From contig JALMQS010000153.1 in assembly GCA_024734495.1 (NCBI GenBank), forward strand, positions 8,209,294-8,273,293: a stretch of 64,000 bases of DNA, written 5' to 3'. This document shows, one piece after another, positions 22,266 through 34,500 of the stretch (within the stretch, counting starts at the first letter, position 1; each line of letters starts with the position of its first letter). Below the pieces are notes generated by a model. That model searched no databases. It was not told the origin of the DNA and saw only the letters and a program-made list of their open reading frames with translations. Both the position numbers and the translations under genes were made by a program. The stretch is from Forficula auricularia (Eukaryota; Arthropoda; Insecta; Dermaptera; Forficulidae).

Positions 22266-23242
22266 ATATTTTGAAGTACTTTACCCTAGAGTAAGATAGT
22301 ACTTTTTTTATTTTATTCATTTGAACAATTTAATATAGCTCATGGTCAAAACTTAAAAAATGGAATGTAATAAGATTATTCCTCTATTATGAGATAATAA
22401 TCGATCGTTGTGTTTGTTTTTTTGCACGACCCGCCACTGCCCCGCTGTCCGCTCTCCACTGAGGACAAAGCCTAATATTTCAAATGACTGGATAAATCTA
22501 GCACCTATCCGTTCCAGTTTATTTTTTCATAAGTAAAGTGACCAGATGTTTTACAATTGTAATGTGGGACATGAATCTGTATGTATATAATTATTCTATT
22601 ATCATATTTATATTGTAAACTATAATGGAATAAGAGCAGTCATAGATAAAATTAAAACATCAAGATAACAAATAAAGAAATAATCACTCGTACTTTTCCG
22701 ATGAAATATGAACTTTTTGTTACAAAATTCCTCACAAGTATTGGAGAAATTGCACTTCACTTGCAATATAGCCTTCAACGTTTTTAAGCACAGTCCGGTC
22801 ATTTAATAGCTACACCTCGTATAATGGGAGCCACTGATATATTTTTAGATAAATGAATTAGAAGATCAGTTAAGGATATGACTACCCTGCAAAAAAGTCA
22901 TTTCCCATTTTTACTTTATCCAATGCGAAGCAGATGACATTTGGACAGTTATCAGTAGACAACAAAATATGCTTTTAAAGGGGAATATAGTTTTAGAACT
23001 CTTTCAAATTGAAGGCAGTAATGCTAACCATCTGGTTTTGCTGTAGCCTAGCAAGCGCATCCCAACATCGACTTTGTAAAAATATAAATATAAATTTTTT
23101 TAATCCAAAAGACAAAATATTGTCCAATGTAAGACACTTTGTGAGACATTTTCGATGTGGGGCGTCTGGTCACTATTCATAAGAAAAGAAATATTTATAA
23201 ATAAATATTAAAACATTTTTTATTGGTTTACTTTTGCATTAA

Positions 23243-23759
23243 GGTAGTTCTTTCACAAATGCGAAAATTCAAGAAGTCTTAAAAACTTGGAATATAAGTC
23301 ACTAAAAGCAGAATAAACACCCTGTTAAAATTTGAAGATGATTTACTACACCAAACATGAAATAATTGCAATTAAAAATGAAATTTTTTACATATGGTAT
23401 ATTGGTAAATGGTGGGAAAATGATCATTATTTTATTTTTTTTCATTGAAGGACTTTCACCATCTTGATGAAACACTAATATTTGTTAGAATAATATATTC
23501 GGAGTAACTTAAAAAAAAAATTGAAATTATTTACCACATAGTTTTAATAAAAAATAAAAAAAAACATATAGGCGATTATTTTTAGTGGAGCGGATATAAG
23601 ATCACTGGCTTGGAAACGATCCATTCATAAAGAGGATATAGTTGTGTGAGAAGTACAGTCACGTTAAAAAAACATAACCTAAAATTTTAGCACCGTTCAT
23701 ATGTATAGAGTGGTTACGAGGCTAAAACTTTTTGTGTGGATTGTCGCGAAAGAACTACC
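23243..23759 (-). mobile_element. TTAA-site MITE, copy B
   Basis: Same family as 17801-18301, inverted, with GGTAGTTCTTTC ends between TTAA sites. Confidence 0.85.
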
Positions 23760-24079
23760 TTAAATAAGGGTAATTTGCAAACATTTTACTATTATTTGTC
23801 AATACTTACTTTCCTATGGCTTCTAGAGATTAGAATAAAAATTTCCTAACCTGTATCTTGTATGTTTCTTGAATCCTATCTTTCTATATCCAACTTAACA
23901 AATTAATCATACATTACACTCGGATCCAAACCTCTTAACTACTTTTAGGCACGAGTCAATCTTGGTATAGTTTCTTATTCCATTCTAATTAAAAAAAAAA
24001 ACTCATTATAGAAAAGTAAAAAAAAATTCTAATAAAGAATATCTTTAAGTGATAAAAAGTTCTAAATAAAATAAATAAA

Positions 24080-24991
24080 TCTTATTATATTAAACGAGCA
24101 ATTCTTGTATATATGTATATATAGAATCGGTTTCTCGAAAACGGCTCGAACGATTTGGATGAAATTCACGGGTTAGGTGGTTTTTGTGTTGACAATTCGT
24201 TCTGTCACGGTCTCATCTTCGGCTAAGTTGTTTTTGATGGGTTTTGTGTTAATTCTAATAATTATTCACAGGTGTATAATTACATTTTTATTCAATTTCC
24301 TTTTAATAATTAATTGGTTATTTAATTTATATCCCACTAATAATTCATTACAAATATTATATATTAGAATTTGCCAATTTAATTAATTAGAGCTATTTTT
24401 TATTGAATATTAAATTATTGAAAATATTATTAATATAACACTTTAAGGAGGTTCTTTCGCGACAATCCACACAACAAGTTTTAGCCTCGTAACCACATGA
24501 AGGGAACTAAAATTTTAGGTTATGTTTTTTTAACGTGACTGTCCACTCACACTACGAAATCTCTATATGGATACACACATACTAGCCGGATCGTTTCCAA
24601 GCCATTGTGCTTATATCCCCTCCACTAAAAATAATCGCCCAAATATGTTTTGTTTTTTGTTTTTTATCAAAACTACGTGGTAAACAATTTCTATTTTTTT
24701 TTTAAGTTACTCCGAATATATTATTCTAACAAATATTAGTTTTTCATCAAGATGGTGAAAATTCTTCAATAAAAAAAAATAATGATCATATCCCCACCCT
24801 TTCCCTATCTACCCTATGTTAAAATTGCAATTATTTCATGTTTGGTGTGGTAAATCGTATTCAAATTTTAACAGTATGTGTATTATGCTTATAATGACTT
24901 ATATTCCAAGTTTCGAAGACTTCTTGAATTTTTGCATTTGTGAAAGAACTACATTAATCTAACGCAAAAAAATTACCGGTGTTCCAGGTAC
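24080..24991 (+). mobile_element. Helitron-like family 2, interrupted by MITE
   Basis: 5' TCTTATTATATTAAACGAGC; 3' ATTACCG-GTGTTCCAGGTACT with the terminal hairpin deleted (compare 53617). The MITE copy C at 24447-24953 lies inside it. Confidence 0.7.
24447..24953 (+). mobile_element. TTAA-site MITE, copy C
   Basis: Same family as 17801-18301; TTAA at 24443 and 24954. Confidence 0.85.
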
Positions 24992-25518
24992 TAAGACTTG
25001 AAAAAGGGTTTTAGCATTTTTTAACGTGTTTTATTCTTCGAATGCTCATATAATTAAATTCCTTATTGAATAAATTTATTAGTTGATGTGATTAAAATAA
25101 TAGTTCCCCAAAAAATAATAGATATGAATATTCTGGAAAACTCAAATGATAAAAGCTCCCAATGTTTGGATTCAAAATTAAAAAACTTCTTTATCAGCAA
25201 TATAGTTAGTATTTTAACATTAGCCAATCTGAACAAATGAAATAACATAATTTCAGAAAAAAATTTCCTTTATTCATAAACAATTAACATAATTAATTTT
25301 AATAATTTAATGTATTTTTTAACTTAATTTTATATTTCTCATTTTTATAAATTATCTTTATAATAATTATCTAATGAAGACATGAATCCATTTTAATTTG
25401 TAATGTTTACATTCTTGGATTCTTGCTTTTTTTCTATTGGTTTTACATTATAGAGAAAACATTGTAAGAAAATTATCATCATTTGATTTAAACAAAAATT
25501 TCTATTAGCTATTTCAAA

Positions 25519-28500
25519 ATGAATTTAACAACTAAACAGAAAATGTCCATGAGTTTAGGTAATTATATATTAATACATTTTTAATTTTAACTATTATTAT
25601 TATAATAGAATGTGTTTTTAGATGAAATAATAGATCATGGTCAGACTTGGAAATCAACAACTAATAATAATAAAAATTCCAACTACATTGAGGTTAGTAA
25701 TTTATTAAGAATAAAACATTTTATTTTATTTAAATTTAATATCTATTTCACACACAGTGCATATAGTACATTAAAAATTATAATATAATCATAAGTTTCC
25801 TGTATTTGATTCGATTGCGAATCGAATGCAGATGATTTTTGTCAAATATTAAGTGATAATAATATCCGAATTTATATATTTCTAACTTGAAATAGTGAAG
25901 TTAATTTTCCCATTAATATATCAAAGAATAATTAACACATTAACGAGAATTGTTTTTGATCGCGCCTTTTAAAGTCTCGCGATATACCGGGTGAGTTTTT
26001 TATCTTGAGACAGTCTTATAACTCAAAAACAGTGCATTATATGGAAAAAAGTTCAAATAAAAGTTTACTTATATCGAGGGGGAAACTAAACTACGCTATT
26101 GTTTGTCGACCTAGAACAAGCTTTCAAGGGTATTTCATTGTCAACTTCTGTTTTTTAAATGGAAACCTATATTTTTATTTACATTGCCTAAATTTCCAAA
26201 AAAAGCTGAACAACTTTTATTAGAACTATTTTTTTATACGACATCAAATAAAAAAAATATTTAATCAATTAGATCTAAAAAAAATCCAAATAATATTTAT
26301 TCTTAACAATTATTCAACTTAATTATCAAATAATAATGATCAAATATTTAATTATTAAATAAATAATTTGATAATAATTAAAATTTAATAATTTTCCGAC
26401 TATGTTCTGTGACATTTCAGAGTGTATAGCAAGTCTTCTGGATGAATTCCAGTTCCAATTTCCTTATTTTTTTAACAGATTTACAACACGATAAAATGAA
26501 GCTTGTGAGGGTCTATTCCTATCAGGAAAAAGCTCAGCATCCATTTCAATGGCACCCCCATAAGAATTCTTCCACATTCACGGCATAAATTAAGACCATT
26601 TCAATTCTGTCTTCAACAAAAAATGCTCTATTTTTATTATGGTAATACAATATAACTATCTACTGTTATGACACGAGAAATAAACTTTTTTAAACTTAAG
26701 AATTTTAATTAGTTCTATAAAGTAGAAAATAATCTATTAAATCTGAGTATAACGAAGTTTTAAGATCATTATAAACACTTATTTTCATTGTTTTGACTTT
26801 TCAATTTAATAATAAATTTTTTTTTTTTTTGGCTTTTTTTTGCCTTTATAGCCATAAGCCTAATTACGATACTAGTTATATTTTTTTTAAATTTGTCTCT
26901 ACCTCCGGTGTCAGATTTTAGCTGGATGCCTCGAGTCGGATTCGAACCCGGGTCCCCTGGTTAGCTCGCTGTCATGCTACCGCCTAGCCTATCTGACCCC
27001 CCAATAAATTATTTAATCATTATTATTTGATAATTAAGTTGAATAATTGTTAAAAATAATTATTAAGATTTTTTTGAAATCTAATTGATTCATGTATTTT
27101 GTTTATTTGATGTCGTATAAAAAATAGTTCTTATGAAAGTTGTCCAGTTTTTATTGTAGAATATGGTGAGGTAAAGAAAAATATAGGGTTCCATTTAAAA
27201 AACACAACTTGACCTTAAAATACCCTTGCAAGCTTATTCTAGGTCGACAAACAATAGCGTAGTTTAGTTTCCCTCCTGATATAAGTAAACTTTAATTTGA
27301 AACTTTTTTCCTTATAATGCACCCTTTTTGAGTTATAAAACTGTCTAAAGATAAAAAAATCACCCGGTATATTACGAGACTACTGTGGTTGAAGCTATTG
27401 GAGTCTACTCAGTCTTAAGTCTGGATCAAGAGAGAATGAAAAATATGTTATCCATTTGGCTATAATCTAGCATCATTTCACGATTGGCCCGCATGACACT
27501 TTTTATATCAAACACTGATATGGATCATCAAATGAATTTGAAATCTGAGATGTTTAATGGCAAACACCTAACACACGTGTTAACAGATCGGGCGCTCTGG
27601 ACTAGTAGATTGAATATATAACATCTCAGATTTCAAATTCATTTGGTGATCCAAATCAGTGTTTGATATAAAAAGTGTCATGCGGGCCAATCGCGAAATG
27701 ATGCTGGATTATAGCCAAATGGATCACATCTTTTTCATTCTCTCTGGTCCAGACTTAAGACTCAGCAGACTCAATAGCTTCAACCAACAGTAGTCTCGAT
27801 ACGAGGGGTGAACCGCCACCTAAAATCGTGTACACCTACTTCCACTTTCACTTTCATTTCCAAGTAAAAGACAATAGATGATAATAGATTATCTAATGAA
27901 TTCCAAAGTAATTCCAAATAATCCCAAAGACAGTGTACACCTAATTCCAATCGCGGTTCACCCCTCGTCTCGCGATATATATCTTGTTTAAAAAGCGCGA
28001 TCGAAAAATTCTCGTTAATATGTTAATTATTCTTTGATATATTAATGAGAAAATTAACTTCACTATTATAATATAAGTACATTTTATTTCTTTAATCAAA
28101 TAATTTCCACATCCACATAATTAAAAATAAAGTAAGGGCTCATTAAAAATAATTTATTATTGTTTATGCATTTTGAAATACAAATAAAAGCTTTCTTGAT
28201 ATAAAAAAGTATTTCTAAAATATTAGATCGCTCGGAAAGTCATTTCTTTGAAAATAAAAGACGATTTTCTTCTAGTGAATAAATATTTTATTAACTTCGT
28301 TAATCGTTAATCCGCTAATCAAAAAGTTAACTTACTACTAATCGTTAGATCATCATCATCATCATCATCATTGAGTATACAGTCCTAAGACTGGTTTGAT
28401 GCAACAATCCGTCTCCACTCGACTCTGTCCCCCGCCAGCTGTTTAACCTCTCTAAATGTCTGGCATCCCATATCCCCAATTATTTGGTTGAAATATTCTA

Positions 28501-31500
28501 ATCTGGGTCTTCCCCTTCCCCTTTTCTTTCCCACCTCCCCTCCAAGATATCCCTAAGCAGTCCCCCATGTCTCAGTGTGTGCCCCATCATCTGACCTCTT
28601 CTCTTCTTCAGACTCTTCCACAAGGTTCTTCTTTCTCCGATTCTTCCAAGAACTTCTTCATTTGTAATTTTATCCATCCATTTGATATTCATCACTCTTC
28701 TGTAGCACCACATTTCGAAAGCCTCCAATCTCTTTCTCTCCGCTTTTCCAATTGTCCAGGTTTCACACCCGTACATGGCTATGCTCCATACATATGTCTT
28801 CAATAGCAACTTCCTGTTTGCTAAGCTGATTGAGGAGGAGCATAGTAGTTTTTGTTTTGAATTAAACCCCATTTTTGCTTGGGCAATTCTTGATTTAATT
28901 TCGTTTTTGCTCCTCCCATCCCATGTTATTTTACTTCCTAGGTAGCGGAATTCCTTAACTCCTTCTAGGTTTTCTTGGTTAATTTTGATGCATTCCTGTC
29001 TCGTTTGTTCTTTTTTTGTACATACTAGGACCTTGGTTTTATTCTTGTTTATTTTCATTTTGATTTCTTCTATTAGGATTTGGTTAATTCCATTCAAGGC
29101 GTCCTCTAATTCTTTTTTATTGCTTCCTAGAAGGGCAATGTCATCGGCAAATCTTAACATAGCGATCTTTTGACCTTGGATTTCTATACCTGTATCAATT
29201 TTGTCTTTGAATTCTTTAATCGCTTCTTCTATGTATAAGTTGAAAATCATGGGTGACAGCACACATCCTTGTCTTACACCTTTTTTATTTTGGCTTCTCT
29301 TTGTTCATCACCAATATTTATAATTGCCGTCTGGTTTTGATATAGATTGTAGATTAGTCTTCTCTCTCTGAATTTTATTCCCGCCTGTTTTAATATTTTA
29401 AACATAATTTCCCAATTGACGTTATCGAATGCTTTTTCTAGGTCTATGAATCCGATGTAGACAGATTCTTCCCTGATAAAAGCCCTTTCTATTATTAGTC
29501 TAAGAGAGAGAATTGCTTCTCGGGTGCCTCTGTTTCTTCTAAAGCCGAACTGGTCTTCCCCAGATTTTCTTCAACTCTTTGTTCTATTCTTCTCTGGATT
29601 ATTTTGGTTAGGATTTTGGAGGCATGTGAGGTTAGGCTAATGGTCCTGAAATTTTCACATTTATCCGCGCCTGTCTTTTGGGAAGTGTGACTATTTTGTT
29701 TTTTTCGAAATCTTTTGGGATGATTCCCAATTTATAGATTTTGCTAATTAGTTCAAAAAGTTTGTCACGTGCCTTTTCTCCAGAGTTCTTTAGGATTTCA
29801 GCTTGTATATTGTCTATTCCGGGTGCTCTATTATTTTTTAGTTCCTTCAAAGCTGTCTCGAATTCTGACCTGAGTATGGGGTCTCCTAATTCGTTTTCGT
29901 CCACAGATTCTTCTTCTTCTATTGGGTTCATTGTTTTTTCTTCTCCATAGAGTTCTTCTAGGTGTTCCTTCCATCTATTTGCCTGTTCGTTTTCGTTTAG
30001 AATAATGTGGCCTCCTTTATCTCTTATGTTCTTGCTTTTTGGCTTGTCTTCTTGGAAATTTCTTTTTATTGCCCTATAGGCTACATCAACTTTTCCCAAT
30101 ACTAGATTTTCGTTGACTTCTTTACATTTTTCATGAATCATTTTTTCTTTTGCTTTTCTACATTCTCTTATAACTTTCCATCTTAATTTTTTATATGTTT
30201 CTTTCCCTTCTTCGTCTTTTCTGTTCTTAAATTTTCTTCGTTCGTCCATCAGTTGCAGTATTTCGTCTGTTACCCATGGCTTTTTAATTTCGTTTTTCTT
30301 TGATTTAAGGACTTCGTTGGCTGTTTCAGTCAGGCTTGATTTCATATCATTCCATTCTTGTTCGATTTCTTCTCCTTTATTATTTGTGGGTGTTTTTCTT
30401 CCAGTTTCTTAATCGTTAGAGCGTTGACTTTTCACAAATTTAACACAAGTTAAAGTTATCCATTAAAAGTTAACCACCTAAAAGTTGTACATATGTTTAA
30501 ACATTACCTATATGTATATTAAAGATAATTCTCCTGAAATATCTAGTTTCAAAATAAACTTTTCAAGATTGTTTAATAAAGATTTGTATTTTTTCATTAT
30601 AAAATTGTATAAATAATAATCAATATTCACCTGAATATATGTAGAAATCGTGAAATAGCTACAACTAATAATACAGAAACAATCTTAATTTTAATAGATG
30701 AAATATTACTCGACACTTTTATCTAATTCAATTGAGAACTCCATTTGTGACTGAATACTAAAAATTTTCTGGCATATTTATATATCCCGACTAAATCTAG
30801 CTCTTCCCTCTTTCTTTTCAGGTTCCGAAATATAGCCGGAAAAGAAATAATCAAAATTCTTCAAGAAAAAATTATAAGAAAAAAAGGAACCTTTTCAATA
30901 AATTTAATTTTTACAATAAATTTCGTAATCACAAGGCTCATTTTAAAGTAAATATATATATATATATAGGATATAGTAGGTTTACAAGTATGGAATGCGG
31001 ATTTGAGAAACAGATGAGGCAGCAATGCCGTGTGTCGTGTGTGCAATTTTTCCTTCATAAAATGAAAACCCCTCATCTTAGAAACTTGATTCCTGTCTCA
31101 TTCTCTAGAAAATTTTATTGACTTGAACGTTTACTTGGACTATTTTTTTGATAAAAGTCTTAGATTTATAGATATCCAGCATTTTCCATGACACTTCTGA
31201 GGATTCGGATCATATCCTGTCTTTTTTTTTTTTTTAATGAGGTGGATCCCCTAAAGGCTTGTATGGGCTGGCCCCTCAATCGTGAAAAGAACAAAGTAGA
31301 AGGAATAGAAGCCGGGATCACGAGCCAATCTCAGAAACTTAGATACAATTCAATATCCAATTTACTAAGGTTTTAGGGGCTTCGAGCAGTGGTAAATTCT
31401 CCGCGCGATAAATTCGGTTAAATTTATCTCCCACTTAATTTTTATTACCAGACTCTATACTTACAGAAAAAATGTCTGGGTATAGCCGGGAATCGAACCC

Positions 31501-34500
31501 GAGACCTCCGGGTTGCCAGTCAGTTATTCTGACCATTACACCACGGGGGCGGTCATGGAAAATGGTGGATATCTATAAATCTAAGACTTTTATCAAAAAA
31601 GTGAGTACAAGTAAAAGTTCAAGTCAACAAAATTTCCTAGAGAATGAGATAGGAATCAAGTTTCTAGGATTAGTTGTTATGATTTTATGATAGAAAAATT
31701 GCAATTTTTTGTAAAAAACTGCAGTTTTTCAAAGCTTCAATCTCATTGCGCCACGGATTACCATTTATCCAATTAAGATGAAACATAGATGCTACTTTGT
31801 TGCGCCATCAGCAAGTGATAAATTGAAAAAGTGTTTGCATAGTATTGTTTTGCTGTATTCAATATGTCGAAATTTATGCCAAAAAAGAGCATTCGCCCAC
31901 AGCATCAATTTTTTGTTTTCATTCGAAGAGAACTGCTGATGAATCATAGCGAATGCTTCGAGAAACTTATGGTGAACATGCTCCATCGCAAGATACGTGT
32001 GAAAGATGGTTTCGGCGTTTCAAAAATGGTGATTTCGATGTTGCAGACAAGGAACACGGAAAACCGCCAAAAAAGTAAGATGTAGAATTTCAAGCATTGT
32101 TGGACGAAAACGATTGAAATGGTTAATACCAAACGCTACCAACAACGATTGATCGACTTGAACAGTTCGCTGCTCATAAAACGATCAAAATATCAAAAAA
32201 GACAACATAAGGTCATTTTTCTCCATGACAATTCTCCATCATTTACGGAAAACCGGTTCGCGAGACATTGGAAGCACTCAGCTGGGAAGTTCTACCACAT
32301 GTGGCTTACTCACCAGACTTTGTTCCTTCTGATTACCACTTGATTGAATCGATGGGTCACGCACTTGCTGTGCATCGCTTTGGTTCATACGAAAATGTGA
32401 AAAAATGGCTCGATGAATGGTTCGCAGCAAAAGGGGAAGATCTTTACTGGCGTGGTATTCACAAATTGCCCGAAAGATGGGAAAAATGTATAACAAGTGA
32501 TGGGGCATAATTTGAATAAAGCACTTTTTATCATTCATTTAAAATGTTTTTTTAGAAAAAAATCCGCATTCCATACTTGTACACCTGGTTTGTGTTGATA
32601 ATAGGTATATTTATATCGCTATTAATTATTATTTGTACATTTTCTTTAGGATAATCCTATGCAAGATAGAATCTGGCAATCGAGATTTAGTCCCCAAGGG
32701 TTTCGATCAGATTTAATGCCTATAAAGTACAAATTATTTAAACATAAAATTTCCAAATCATGGTAAGTATGTTGCACCCCAAGAGATATAATCTTTTTAA
32801 AAATATTTTCTATAAATTCATATATGTAAATTTTCACACTTTTAGTGGAAACGGGTACTTTTTGGCAGATAATTTAACGATTACAATCACTAATAAAAGC
32901 AATATGGATTATAATAATTTTTCTCAAGGTAAAAAATTCATAGTTATATATTTCTTATAAAAAGAAACAATTAGACCGATCAAATTGTGCTCAAATGGGC
33001 CCCTATGGAGAAAGTTTTGGGGTAGTTCAGATTTTTTTATGTAGAAAGAAATAAGGATTAATTATTTTTTAAACCAAATACAACGTATATATATGTAATT
33101 TTTAATTAGAGCTCTTAATTATAAGGTACACGGGGACAAAATATAATACTAGTTGATCTTGTGTAAATTATTTTTGTCAAGCGTAAATGATAATACAATA
33201 ACCTCTCTTGATATAGAAATGAGTTTAAAAAGCCTTACTCTGTTCGTCTTCCGTCCCTGATGCACAATAGTCCAGTCAAATTGTTCTCAAATGGGGCTCC
33301 TATTGGGAAAGCTTTGGCGTAGTTCTGATTTTTGCATATATATGTTTTTTGGGGCGCTGAATCCAAATCTGAGGTCTCCCACCAAAATTTCGGGACGCAA
33401 CATTGTAGAAAATGCAAAAAAAGGCGAAAATTTCCATTTTTTGGCGGTTTTTCGCTTATAACTTGAAAACTATAAATTTTTTTCTAAATAACCTTCCTAT
33501 TTAAAATGAAAGTTTCGACCTCAGCAACCTCCCCGGTTCATCCAAAACTCCTACTTTTTTCGATATTTTCCCATTTTGTCCATGAAGGAGCACGTTTTTG
33601 ATAAAGACCACTCTATACATTTTTAAACTAGATTAAATTTGCTACAATTCAAACAAAGTTTCATCTTAATTGGATAAATGATAATCCGTGCCGCAATGAG
33701 GTAGTAGTTTTGAAAACTGCAATTTTTCCTTCATAAAATATAAACCACTCATCCTAGAAACTTTTTTGCATTTTCTACAATGTTGTGCCACGAAATTTTG
33801 TTGGGAGACCTCAGATTTTGATTCAGCGCCCCAAAAACATATATATGCAAAAAATCAGAACAACCCCAAAACTTTCCTGATAAAAAAATAATTTGACTGG
33901 ACTATATTGTTTATTTTCATATTTAATTGTTTCAGCCGGGCTCCCAAATAATCGATATTACATGAATGATTCTACAAAAGTATCGCAAAATGGATTTTTA
34001 GGATCCAATTCTTCTTACTTTAACAATAGTAATGAAAGAAATAGAACGTTTATTCAAATTCATATTAAAAACGTTTGATTCTTAATATATTAAATTTTTT
34101 TAGGTGGGCCACCACAAAATACATATTATATAAATAAATATTCAAACCCGATTCAAAATGAATTTCCACAATCAAATTCTTCTTACTCCAACAATAATAA
34201 TACAAGAAATACAAGTAAAAATAATAACGTTTTCAAATTTAAAAGTATGTTTATTTATTTAATAATTTTTTTCAGGTGACGTGTCACAAACTCCGTATTA
34301 CATAAATAAATTTCCAGTAATGACTCAAAATGAATATCCAAGTTCAAATTCTTCTTACTTCAACAATATTGATAGAAGAAATACAAGTAAAAATACATTT
34401 TTTAAAATTATAATTAAAAATTCTCTCGTTTTTTTTTTTTTTTTTTTTAAAGGGCCTCCACATATCCCTTATAGCCCTCCGATCCTCCACTCAGGATCCG

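Larger units (their letters stand above)
25787..28080. mobile_element. Foldback X1, hosting several nested insertions
   Basis: Left arm 25787-25985 and right arm 27969-28080 (TTAATATATCAAAGAATAAT on the left) match the uninterrupted relative at 52390-52920. Inserted between the arms are the 1.4 kb element 25987-27368, foldback Y and the MITE at 27802-27967. Confidence 0.75.
30976..32586 (+). pseudogene. Mauritiana-type mariner relic
   Basis: The 3' end reads CCAGGTGTACAAGTATGG in reverse, the Mos1-type terminus; the 5' end is GTAGGTTTACAAGTATGG after TA. The transposase at about 31864-32510 is frameshifted and lacks its middle third. Remaining blocks: D-F-D-V-A-D-K-E-H-G-K-P-P, V-I-F-L-H-D-N, S-P-D-F-V-P-S-D-Y-H-L, P-E-R-W-E-K-C. 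A foldback carrying a SINE is inserted in the 5' part. Confidence 0.88.

Noticed and set aside
26930..27001. Second tRNA-like sequence
   Set aside because: Also a SINE head, with A tail and flanking repeats.
31478..31551. tRNA gene-like sequence (box A and box B)
   Set aside because: It is fused to a body and A tail and does not fold as a complete tRNA with proper acceptor pairing; a SINE head fits better.
32119..32510. Two overlapping open frames as a functional transposase
   Set aside because: They are frameshifted parts of one mariner gene missing its middle; a relic.
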